Below, one piece after another: positions 1-6,882 of a stretch of DNA of 16,060 bases (within the stretch, counting starts at the first letter, position 1; the number at the start of each line of letters is the position of its first letter). Below the pieces are notes generated by a model. That model searched no databases, was not told where the DNA came from, and worked only from the letters and a program-made list of their open reading frames with translations. Source of the stretch: an uncultured Lachnospiraceae bacterium (GTDB lineage: Bacteria > Bacillota > Clostridia > Lachnospirales > Lachnospiraceae); NCBI GenBank assembly GCA_934338765.1, contig CAKRHL010000033.1, forward strand, positions 1-16,060. The letters run 5' to 3'. A program made the position numbers and the translations under genes.

Positions 1-897
1 ATCTGTGCAGCGGTAGATACCGTACATAGCTTTGGACAGGTCTGTGGAGATCTGAATCCGCAGAATATCTGTGTCAACTTGGATATGGATGATCCGGGAG
101 CTTTGATGGTTACTTTGGTAGACACGGATTCTTATCATATCGTAAACGGTCAGATGATGTATCGCTGTGAGGTTGGTCAGGCGAACTATATACCGCCGGA
201 GCTGCAGAAACGTCTGTATGGCGGACAGAGCTTATCATCAATGCCGCTTCCGACATACAGCAAGGAAACCGACCGGTTCGCACTGGCAGTTAATTTGTTC
301 TCATTATTTATGAATGGCTGTCATCCTTTTGCGTGCGCGATCGACCCGGAGGAGGCAGAGCAGATGGACGAATCTCTGGATATTCCACAGCCTTCCGACA
401 ATATCCGTAAGGGGTTTTCACCGTTCTTTTATAAGAAAAAGGGAATCACGTATCCGACTTATGCGCCGGACTTTACATTCCTTCCGGAGAGTTTTCAGAG
501 GCTGTTTTATCGTACTTTTGTGGACGGCTATAAGGATCCGACTGTACGTGCCAGTGCCAGTGAGTGGATGCAGGTGATCATGGAGGTTTTACAAAATAAA
601 GACTATATTAAATGCCAGCATGGTCATATCTATTTTATCCACAAGATGGAGTGTCCGTATTGTGAGATGATCAAGAAGCATCAGGAAAGACAACAAAAAG
701 CGGAGGCTGAGGCAGCAGCAGAGAAGCGTCGGATCGCCGCAAGTCAGCCGATCCATCCCAAGGAGCATATGGCAGACAATTATATGGATGTGCGTCCGAA
801 GGAGCCGACATTCCTGGAGTCGCATTTTGTATTTATCATATATGGAGTGATTGCGCTTTTTATCATTTTATTTATTGTATGGTATTTTAACAGCTGA
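1..897 (+). CDS. Ser/Thr protein kinase-like protein, C-terminal part (TerY-P triad kinase), 5' end outside window
   Basis: The frame is open from base 1 to the TGA at 895-897, so the gene begins upstream of the window. The first codons carry a kinase catalytic loop, HSFGQVCGDLNPQN, at residues 9-22 (catalytic Asp17, metal-binding Asn22). A VDTDS motif follows at about 40-44 and replaces the usual DFG. The GDLNPxN/VDTDS pairing is typical of kinases that sit beside TerY-like vWA and PP2C genes. After the C-lobe there is a likely zinc ribbon (residues about 205-221: CxHGH then CPYC), a charged Ala/Glu/Lys-rich linker, and one C-terminal membrane helix (about 277-295), suggesting a tail-anchored kinase with its catalytic domain in the cytoplasm. 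The vWA gene follows after 50 bases. Substrates cannot be read from the sequence. The kinase-fold assignment is firm; activity is inferred from the retained Asp and Asn. Confidence 0.88.
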   Translation: MCAAVDTVHSFGQVCGDLNPQNICVNLDMDDPGALMVTLVDTDSYHIVNGQMMYRCEVGQANYIPPELQKRLYGGQSLSSMPLPTYSKETDRFALAVNLFSLFMNGCHPFACAIDPEEAEQMDESLDIPQPSDNIRKGFSPFFYKKKGITYPTYAPDFTFLPESFQRLFYRTFVDGYKDPTVRASASEWMQVIMEVLQNKDYIKCQHGHIYFIHKMECPYCEMIKKHQERQQKAEAEAAAEKRRIAASQPIHPKEHMADNYMDVRPKEPTFLESHFVFIIYGVIALFIILFIVWYFNS

Positions 898-947
898 TAG
901 AGGTAACACCAAGGGGTAGTAGTGAAAAGGAAACAGGAGGAAGGAAA

Positions 948-1667
948 ATGAGCGAACAGATCACAAAGGAGCAATTATTTGGGGGGATCGCGGCACCAAG
1001 TGAGCCGCATATGGCATGTGTGCTTCTGCTGGATATTTCCAGTTCCATGAAAGGAGCACCGATTCAGAGTCTGAATGAAGCGATTGCAAAGTTCAAGCAG
1101 CAGGTATGTCAGGATCCGCTTGCAAGAAAGCGTGTAGAGGTAGCGATTGTTACATTTGAGACACATGTAGAAATTGTCAGTGACTTTATGCCGATCGATC
1201 AGATGCCTGCGATCACATTAGAGCCGGGCGGACAGACACATATGGCGGAGGCGATTCAGGTAGCCATTGATCTGGTTAAAAAACGTACCAGAGAATATCA
1301 GGGAGTTGGGGTTCCTTGTTTTAAGCCATGGATCTTTATGATCACAGATGGTGTTTCCATGTCTACACCGGAGGCAATGCAGGAGGCAGCTGCCAGGATT
1401 CATGAGGAAGAGTCCAAGGGAAGCAATGGACGTCTCAAATTCTGGGCTTTGGGCGTAGATGATTATGATAAAGAAGAGCTTTTCAAGCTGACCGACCGCG
1501 TGATCGAGCTGCAGCAGCATGAGTTTACGGGTATCTTTGACTGGCTGGTGGACAGCATGAGTGCAATCTCCAAGAGTCAGGTAGGAGACAGGATAGAGCT
1601 GGATAATCTGCCGGAAGGGGCAGGTATGGCGGCGGATATCGAGGAGAGGGATGTCAGCGAGTGGTAG
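948..1667 (+). CDS. TerY-like von Willebrand factor type A (vWA) domain protein
   Basis: This 239-aa soluble protein is a single vWA domain. Its metal-ion-dependent adhesion site is complete: DISSS at residues 29-33 (Asp29, Ser31, Ser33), Thr97 in GGQTHMAEA and Asp134 in FMITDGV. Such domains bind a divalent metal and mediate protein-protein contacts. TerY homologues in this context are thought to be targets or scaffolds for the neighbouring kinase and phosphatase. The ATG is preceded by a strong AGGAGG ribosome binding site ending about 8 bases upstream. It lies between the kinase gene and the PP2C gene with short gaps (50 and 36 bases), consistent with one operon. No signal peptide or membrane helix is visible, so a cytoplasmic location is expected. 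Confidence 0.9.
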   Translation: MSEQITKEQLFGGIAAPSEPHMACVLLLDISSSMKGAPIQSLNEAIAKFKQQVCQDPLARKRVEVAIVTFETHVEIVSDFMPIDQMPAITLEPGGQTHMAEAIQVAIDLVKKRTREYQGVGVPCFKPWIFMITDGVSMSTPEAMQEAAARIHEEESKGSNGRLKFWALGVDDYDKEELFKLTDRVIELQQHEFTGIFDWLVDSMSAISKSQVGDRIELDNLPEGAGMAADIEERDVSEW

Positions 1668-1703
1668 GAGACCGGTTCTGATATTTGAGAAGGGGCGTAT
1701 GAC

Positions 1704-2825
1704 ATGTTAAGTTATGGATTTTCTATCAAAGGAAAAGCACATATAAAAACAGGGGTTGTATGTCAGGATGCCAATATGCATGGGGAGATCGCACCGGGGG
1801 TATATATCGGCGTAGCTGCAGATGGGGTAGGCAGTGCACGCCATTCGGATATTGCATCCGGTCTTGCAACAGAGAAACTGGTAGAATATTTAGAACGTCA
1901 TGTGCAGACCGGCTATGGGATTGATGAGCAGTTAGTTTGTCTGAAGGCGGGATTTCAGTATGCAGAGAAAGCCATTGAGGAATATGTGCAGGACTGCGAC
2001 GATATGCTGAATGAATATGATACAACTCTTCATGTAGTACTCTATGATGGCAGGACGGTTGTGTATGGTCATGCCGGAGATGGAGGGATTCTGGTCCGGA
2101 CTGTGTCCGGAGAGACAAAGGTGGCGACATTTCCACAGAAGGGATCTGACGGGGTCTCGGTAATGCCGTTACGTGCGGGAGAAAAGTCGTGGGAATTTGG
2201 ATATTTTCCGGAGAGAGTAGCAGCGGTTATGCTTGTTACCGATGGGATTCTCGATAGAGTGATCCAGCCACACTTATTAAATCTTCCGGCGACCAGAGAA
2301 GAGATTCAAAATCCTGACAGACACAAAACAAATGTATATCGGAGTGCAACGGAGTTCTTTATGAATCCCTATTGTGTGCTTGGCAATAAAAATCTTCAGG
2401 ATCCCATTGATCTGTATCATTATTATATCAATGGAGAGTTTCTGGATCCGGAGCAGGACTGGCAGTTATATCTGGACTGTATGCGCCGTGGTTATCAGAG
2501 TATGTATGATGCCGCAACGGCAGAAAAGATCTGCAGTACCATGACGGCAAGCGTGCCGCTATGGAACATCGAGGACACGACAGATGATAAGACGATCGTA
2601 TGTCTGATCAATGAGAATGCACAGATGAAGGTGCCAAAGCCAGAGTATTTCTATGAACCGGATTGGGCGAAGCTTCGTCAGCATTATGAGCATTTATTAT
2701 ATCCGGCAGGCTTTAGTGGAGATGATCCGCTGGCACAGCCGCAGACGCCGGACGGAGAGGAAGAAGAAAGCAGTAAAAACAGAAAAAAAGGCGGTTTTTT
2801 GAAATCGGTATTTCGAAATAAATAA
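1704..2825 (+). CDS. PP2C-type serine/threonine phosphatase of the TerY-P triad
   Basis: This 373-aa protein carries the PP2C metal-binding motifs in order: AADGVGSA with Asp40-Gly41, GHAGDGG at 122-128 (Asp126), VTDGILD with Asp180-Gly181, and TTDDKT with Asp294-Asp295. It is therefore expected to be a Mn/Mg-dependent phosphoprotein phosphatase that reverses the action of the upstream kinase. A stretch of about 90 residues between the third and last motifs (200-285) is longer than in minimal PP2C proteins. The C-terminus (about 345-373) is charged and Lys/Arg-rich, with no membrane helix. The start ATG has an AAGGGG ribosome binding site 8-14 bases upstream. It is the last gene of the operon; a strong terminator begins 28 bases after its stop. 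Confidence 0.9.
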   Translation: MLSYGFSIKGKAHIKTGVVCQDANMHGEIAPGVYIGVAADGVGSARHSDIASGLATEKLVEYLERHVQTGYGIDEQLVCLKAGFQYAEKAIEEYVQDCDDMLNEYDTTLHVVLYDGRTVVYGHAGDGGILVRTVSGETKVATFPQKGSDGVSVMPLRAGEKSWEFGYFPERVAAVMLVTDGILDRVIQPHLLNLPATREEIQNPDRHKTNVYRSATEFFMNPYCVLGNKNLQDPIDLYHYYINGEFLDPEQDWQLYLDCMRRGYQSMYDAATAEKICSTMTASVPLWNIEDTTDDKTIVCLINENAQMKVPKPEYFYEPDWAKLRQHYEHLLYPAGFSGDDPLAQPQTPDGEEEESSKNRKKGGFLKSVFRNK

Positions 2826-2852
2826 AAAGAAGTACGGCGAATAAGTAAGGGA

Positions 2853-2888
2853 ATCCCGGATGATCATGGTCATCCGGGATATTTTTTT
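2853..2888 (+). terminator. Rho-independent terminator of the kinase/vWA/PP2C operon
   Basis: A perfect 11-bp stem (ATCCCGGATGA, 2853-2863, pairing with TCATCCGGGAT, 2870-2880) with a 6-base loop is followed by a run of seven T at 2882-2888. It marks the 3' end of the triad operon. Confidence 0.93.
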
Positions 2889-2947
2889 GAAAAGATTAAT
2901 AGAGATCTTGCAGAGATGTTGAAAACTTTGCAGGATCTTTTTGATTT

Positions 2948-2965
2948 TTAAGGTTGAATTAAGGT
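2948..2965 (+). promoter_or_regulatory. Direct repeat TTAAGGT, possible response-regulator binding site
   Basis: The heptamer TTAAGGT occurs at 2948-2954 and again at 2959-2965, exactly 11 bp apart, about one helical turn. Tandem half-sites with this spacing are characteristic of OmpR/PhoB-family response regulators. The site lies just upstream of a histidine kinase remnant, so it may be what is left of the regulated promoter of a two-component operon. Factor identity is inference. Confidence 0.35.
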
Positions 2966-3028
2966 GCATCATTTATCACAGCCATATCATCAAAACGGAG
3001 CAATGCATTTAAGCGTTTTGAAAACGCT

Positions 3029-3607
3029 TTGGATGGCAGGGGAAATAAATGGACCAAAAGTACAAAAAATCAGGTAAAGCGCCTGGCATCCCTGGCGGGA
3101 CAGCTCATTACTCTTTCGAAGATGGACGAAGGGGATGGTGCGGCGGATAAGATGAAGTTTTCCATGACAGATGCTGTCATCGACACGACCTCCTCCTTTG
3201 AGAGTGTGGCGGAGACAAAGGGACGAAAGCTTGTGTGTGATATTGAAGAAAACTTATATTTTGTCGGGGAAGAAAAACAGATCCGGGAGATGTTTGGGAT
3301 TTTTCTGGATAATGCCGTAAAATATTCCACCGAGGGCAGTGAGATTCATGTTTCTCTAGAGCGGAAGGGCAGGAAGATCATTTATCAGATCAGTAATGAG
3401 ACGGATCTGATCGAAAAAGGAAATCAGGATGTGCTGTTTGAGAGGTTTTATCGCAGTGATGTCTCTAGAAATTCGGCAACCGGCGGAAGCGGTATTGGCC
3501 TATCGGTTGCAAAGGCAGTGGCAGAAGCGCATCATGGCAAGCTGACAGCAGAGAGTAAGGATGGCAAAAGCCTTACGATCACGTTGACGGTGGGACCGGC
3601 TGCGTAG
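3029..3607 (+). pseudogene. Histidine kinase remnant: dimerisation helix end plus HATPase_c domain; sensor and phospho-acceptor His missing
   Basis: The reading frame gives 192 aa from a TTG (3029-3031); its upstream extension is open back to a stop at 2960-2962. Visible parts are the second dimerisation helix (KNQVKRLASLAGQLITLSKM), an ATP-binding N box (IFLDNAVKYS), an F box (LFERFYR) and a G2 box (GGSGIGLSVAKAVAEAHHG). A full sensor kinase would have about 150-300 more residues with membrane helices and an SHELKTPL phospho-acceptor motif, none of which is present. The upstream in-frame stretch SFITAIS resembles the start of a FITxxSHELKTP region, which hints that an internal deletion removed the H box. 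No good ribosome binding site precedes the TTG, and no partner response regulator is in the window. I call it a broken gene. An expressed stand-alone ATPase fragment cannot be excluded. Confidence 0.75.
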
Positions 3608-3611
3608 GGGA

Positions 3612-3639
3612 TTGTATTTTTGAGGAATGGGAGTATAAT
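3612..3639 (+). promoter_or_regulatory. Predicted promoter for the 268-aa gene
   Basis: TTGTAT (3612-3617) and TATAAT (3634-3639) are separated by 16 bp. They lie about 75 bases before the ATG at 3715. Confidence 0.5.
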
Positions 3640-3714
3640 AGGAGCCGAAAAAAGAAATACAAAACACGGATATCGCAGAGATACCCTTAATAATAAAAAG
3701 AAAAGAGTGATAAT

Positions 3715-4521
3715 ATGTCTGCTACACTGAAAAGAATTCCAAGGGAAACAGAGGTTGAGGAAGTGTTTGGTAAAATACTTCAGTCACCGGAGGCATGTGA
3801 GCGGTTGGAGGAAATCTTTTATGACCGTTTTTCGGAGGAGAATATATCTCCGGACACGAGATCACAGCATTTTGCAAAAGCTCTTTTTTCGGCTTATGAA
3901 AATCAGGATATCAGCGCCCTTCTGCTGGAAATCTGCCAGCGGAGTATGTTTGACCTGCTTCGGGAGGCATATCTGATCCCGAAACGATTTCATGGAAAAG
4001 CAGGGGATAATCCGGTGCTGCTCACAGATGTGGATGGCAATAAGCTGGAAACAGCCAACCGCAAAATTTCTTCTCATGAATGGAATAAGTATCAGGAGAT
4101 ATTAAAAAATCATGTCTGTGCACCGAGATCCAAGATCTATCTGGCAGATGGATATGATATCATGCGCCGTTATACAGATGACCTGGATATTAAAGAGGAC
4201 TATGTAAATCCAAAGCGGGGCATTTTTATCCTGTATGCGCTTCCGGATACGGCGGCTCTTGGAATGAGTGAAGCACAGGCATATGCGATCATATGGGATG
4301 CTTTTCAGCAGATTCAGAAATGCGCCCTCTCGGCAATGGTGTATTATGGTCAGGAGACCGGCTTAAAGAATGAACGTAAATTTGATGAGATCGGTGTGCT
4401 TCTCCCGATCAGCCAGTTCGAAAAAAAGATTTTGCATCATCTTACGGAAATTGACGGCATTGTGCTGGCAAGCAGAGAGGAACTGATGAAAAAAGCAGGA
4501 AAAGATAGTCTGGAGTTATGA
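3715..4521 (+). CDS. Conserved-looking protein of unknown function, 268 aa
   Basis: I do not recognise this 268-aa protein. It is soluble: no signal peptide or membrane helix. It appears alpha-rich in the N-terminal 90 residues, where acidic helices surround a short Cys-containing stretch (ICQRSMFDLLREAYLIPKRF). A mixed middle section follows (YLADGYDIMRRYTDDLDIKEDYVNPKRGIFILYALP, given here only as landmark residues 142-175 split by hydrophobic strand GIFILYAL). The C-terminal half contains an Ala-rich helix (MSEAQAYAIIWDAF) and a strand-like LSAMVYYGQETG. The Shine-Dalgarno signal is weak (GAGTGA, 6-11 bases before the ATG). The 3' end overlaps the convergent LysR gene by 6 bases, with no terminator between them. 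Base composition matches the neighbours. No function is proposed. Confidence 0.8.
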   Translation: MSATLKRIPRETEVEEVFGKILQSPEACERLEEIFYDRFSEENISPDTRSQHFAKALFSAYENQDISALLLEICQRSMFDLLREAYLIPKRFHGKAGDNPVLLTDVDGNKLETANRKISSHEWNKYQEILKNHVCAPRSKIYLADGYDIMRRYTDDLDIKEDYVNPKRGIFILYALPDTAALGMSEAQAYAIIWDAFQQIQKCALSAMVYYGQETGLKNERKFDEIGVLLPISQFEKKILHHLTEIDGIVLASREELMKKAGKDSLEL

Positions 4522-5403
4522 TTGCAGAATCAGATCCTTCAGTTTTTTTGCCGCAGTGCTCAAAGGTCTCCGGAAGTCCGAAACCATACAAATGTGACGA
4601 CAAGGAATCGTTTCCTGTAACGGTATGGGAATCACTTCATGGCTTTGAATAGCAGGAGCGGCCATAAATTCCGGAATAAAAGCAAGTCCCAGCTCGGACT
4701 TGACGAGGGGCAGGATCTGATCTGTCGTTGCTGCCTCTGTGTCCGGTTCCAATTCCAAATCGTAGGAAAGAAACAGCTGGTGATAAAATGTAAAAGTCAT
4801 GGTTTCTTTGCCCAGACAGATCAGAGGATAATTTTGCAGCTCCGATAAGGACAGAGTCTGGCTGCTTAATGCGGTAAATGTTTTACCACCGATCAGAACC
4901 TCCCGGAAGGATTGAAGTTTTACTTCCTTCAAGGGAGGTTTTGCTGTTGTGGGAGTGGTAACGACTGCAAAATCGATTTCTCCGTTTTTGACCGCATCAA
5001 CCGCTTGGGGAGTAGAATGATTGTAGATCTTAAGGCGGATACCGGGATATGTCATATGAAAAATTTTCAGCCGCTCCAACAGATAAATGCTGAGTGCAGT
5101 TTCGCTGGCACCGATGGAAATGCTGCCGTGCTCCAGTCCGGTGCTCTCGGTAAGCTCCTCCTCTGCCAGCTGTAATTGTGCCATGGCAGCAGATACTCTC
5201 GTGTAAAGACGTTCACCCTCCGGTGTGAGCCGTACACCGCGGTTTGTCCGGATAAAGAGGGTACAGTGGATTTCGCTTTCCAGACAATTTATGGTACGGG
5301 TAATATTTGGCTGACTGTTTCCAAGAACCCTTGCAGCTTTTGTGAGACTGCCGTATTTGGCAACATAATAAAATATCTTATAGTATTCAAAATTTATATT
5401 CAT
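4516..5403 (-). CDS. LysR-type transcriptional regulator
   Basis: This protein of about 295 aa has the standard LysR layout. The N-terminal winged HTH covers residues 1-65 (FEYYKIFYYVAKYGSLTKAA, then a recognition helix around SQPNITRTINCLE and the wing TNRGVRLTPEG). A two-lobed periplasmic-binding-protein-like effector domain follows from about residue 90. An ATG four codons further upstream (5413-5415) is in frame, but the GAGGA motif lies inside those codons at proper distance from the ATG at 5401-5403, so the latter start is preferred. It is transcribed divergently from the adenylosuccinate synthetase gene, and LysR regulators usually control such a divergent neighbour and their own promoter. 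The effector is unknown; a purine, IMP or aspartate-related ligand would be a guess from context. Confidence 0.93.
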   Translation of the reverse strand: MNINFEYYKIFYYVAKYGSLTKAARVLGNSQPNITRTINCLESEIHCTLFIRTNRGVRLTPEGERLYTRVSAAMAQLQLAEEELTESTGLEHGSISIGASETALSIYLLERLKIFHMTYPGIRLKIYNHSTPQAVDAVKNGEIDFAVVTTPTTAKPPLKEVKLQSFREVLIGGKTFTALSSQTLSLSELQNYPLICLGKETMTFTFYHQLFLSYDLELEPDTEAATTDQILPLVKSELGLAFIPEFMAAPAIQSHEVIPIPLQETIPCRHICMVSDFRRPLSTAAKKLKDLILQS

Positions 5404-5424
5404 AAAAATCCTCATTTCTGAGCG

Positions 5425-5453
5425 TTTATACGCATTTTTACTGATATATCAAA
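5425..5453 (-). promoter_or_regulatory. Predicted promoter of the LysR gene
   Basis: On the minus strand TTTGAT (5448-5453) and TATAAA (5425-5430) are separated by 17 bp. The -35 element overlaps the inverted repeat at 5442-5464, which would fit autorepression. Confidence 0.4.
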
Positions 5454-5473
5454 ATATTATATCAGCCATATCA
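5442..5473. promoter_or_regulatory. Putative LysR-type operator cluster (ATATCA half-sites)
   Basis: TGATATA (5442-5448) and TATATCA (5458-5464) form a perfect 7-bp inverted repeat with 9 bases between the arms, the dyad size expected for LysR-type recognition sites. ATATCA recurs at 5446-5451, 5459-5464 and 5468-5473. The cluster sits directly upstream of the -35 of the synthetase promoter, the usual activation position. Assignment is inferred from position and symmetry. Confidence 0.5.
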
Positions 5474-5482
5474 ATAATAGCT

Positions 5483-5511
5483 TTTACATATTTCCACAGG
5501 GTAAGTATAAT
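5483..5511 (+). promoter_or_regulatory. Predicted promoter of the adenylosuccinate synthetase gene
   Basis: TTTACA (5483-5488) and a perfect TATAAT (5506-5511) are separated by 17 bp, giving a start near 5518 and a leader of about 60 nt. Confidence 0.65.
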
Positions 5512-5579
5512 AAACCTCGAAGAAAAAAACAAGATGTTTTGAGACTTGCAAAGTCTGTAAACACAGAGGAGGAAGAAGT

Positions 5580-6881
5580 ATGCTGACAGCTGTAACGGGA
5601 ATAAACTGGGGCGATGAGGGAAAAGGCAGAGTGATCGATCTGCTTGCCGGACAGGCGGATGTGGTTGTGCGTTATCAGGGAGGAAATAATGCCGGGCACA
5701 CCGTAGTGACAGAGCAGGGAAAATTCATTTTGAACCTGATCCCCTCCGGTATTTTACATCCGGGTGTGACCTGCGTTCTGGGAGATGGAATGGTCATTGA
5801 TCCGGAACACCTGGAGAATGAGATCCAAAAGCTGCGGGAAAAGGATGTGGCAGTATCACCGAAAAATCTGAAAATTTCCACCAGAGCCACAATTTCTATG
5901 CCCTGGCACCGGATACAGGATGAATTGGAGGAGGATCGTCTGGCCAGAAGCGGAGCGGCATTTGGTTCCACCAGAAGGGGGATTGCCTATGCTTACAGTG
6001 ATAAATACCGTAAAAAAACATTGCGTATGGGAGATCTGTTCCGGTTAGACGAAGAGAATATGAAGGCACGTCTGAAAATGATGCTGGATGCCAAAAATAT
6101 GGAGCTTGCAGGCTGCTATCACCAGGAACCCATGTCGTTTCCGGCGCTTTATAAATGGTGTGAAGAGCAGGCAGAAAAATTCAAGGATTATATTTGCGAC
6201 ACCGGGGAATTTCTGGATGAATCATTGAAGAAAGGCAAAAAAGTCATTCTGGAGGCACAGCTTGGAGCGATGAGAGATATTGATTATGGCATCTTTCCGT
6301 ATACTTCCAGCTCATCTACAATCGCCGCATATGCTCCGATCGGGGCAGGGATTCCGGCACACGTTCCCGATCACGTCGTCGGCGTGCTGAAAGCATATTC
6401 TACATGTGTAGGAGCAGGACCTTTTGTGGCTGAAACGGCAATGCCACAATCCTGGCTGGATATGCTTAGAAGGCTGGGAGGAGAATATGGTGCAGCCACA
6501 GGAAGACCACGGCGGGTAGGTCCTGTGGATATACCGGCCAGCCGTTACGGCTTAAAGTGTCAGAATGCAGATAAAATTGCGCTTACAAAGCTGGATGTGC
6601 TGAGTGCGTTTACAGAAATTCCGGTCATTACCGGATATCGATACGGAGATCAGATGACAGACAGATTTGATCCGGGGTGTGATCTGGAAAAATATGAACC
6701 GATAGTGGAAACCATACCGGGGTGGCAGCAGAGTATTTCCAAGTGCCGCACCTGGGAAGAGCTTCCCGACAATGCAAAGGCATATATTGCATTGCTGGAG
6801 AAGCTGTTAGATCACGAGATCCAATTTGTTTCCGTAGGAGCCAAGAGAGACGAATATCTCCTGAAGGGATCGTGGATCTGA
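5580..6881 (+). CDS. purA: Adenylosuccinate synthetase, divergent subtype
   Basis: The 433-aa protein aligns along its length with PurA, which condenses IMP and aspartate with GTP to form adenylosuccinate, the first step from IMP to AMP. Conserved landmarks are WGDEGKGR (10-17, with catalytic Asp12), NNAGHTV (36-42, His40), ATGRPRR (306-312, aspartate binding loop), LTKLDVL (335-341) and SVG (418-420). Several normally near-invariant motifs differ: the IMP loop GTTGRGIGPAY reads GSTRRGIAYAY (129-139), EGAQG reads EAQLG (225-229), AYSTRVG reads AYSTCVG, and PRRCGW reads PRRVGP. This marks a separate subfamily, possibly a second PurA paralogue in the genome. A strong GAGGAGG site precedes the ATG. 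It is divergent from a LysR regulator and ends 1 base before the convergent ThrE-type gene. Substrate identity is likely, not certain. Confidence 0.88.
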   Translation: MLTAVTGINWGDEGKGRVIDLLAGQADVVVRYQGGNNAGHTVVTEQGKFILNLIPSGILHPGVTCVLGDGMVIDPEHLENEIQKLREKDVAVSPKNLKISTRATISMPWHRIQDELEEDRLARSGAAFGSTRRGIAYAYSDKYRKKTLRMGDLFRLDEENMKARLKMMLDAKNMELAGCYHQEPMSFPALYKWCEEQAEKFKDYICDTGEFLDESLKKGKKVILEAQLGAMRDIDYGIFPYTSSSSTIAAYAPIGAGIPAHVPDHVVGVLKAYSTCVGAGPFVAETAMPQSWLDMLRRLGGEYGAATGRPRRVGPVDIPASRYGLKCQNADKIALTKLDVLSAFTEIPVITGYRYGDQMTDRFDPGCDLEKYEPIVETIPGWQQSISKCRTWEELPDNAKAYIALLEKLLDHEIQFVSVGAKRDEYLLKGSWI

Positions 6882-6882
6882 T

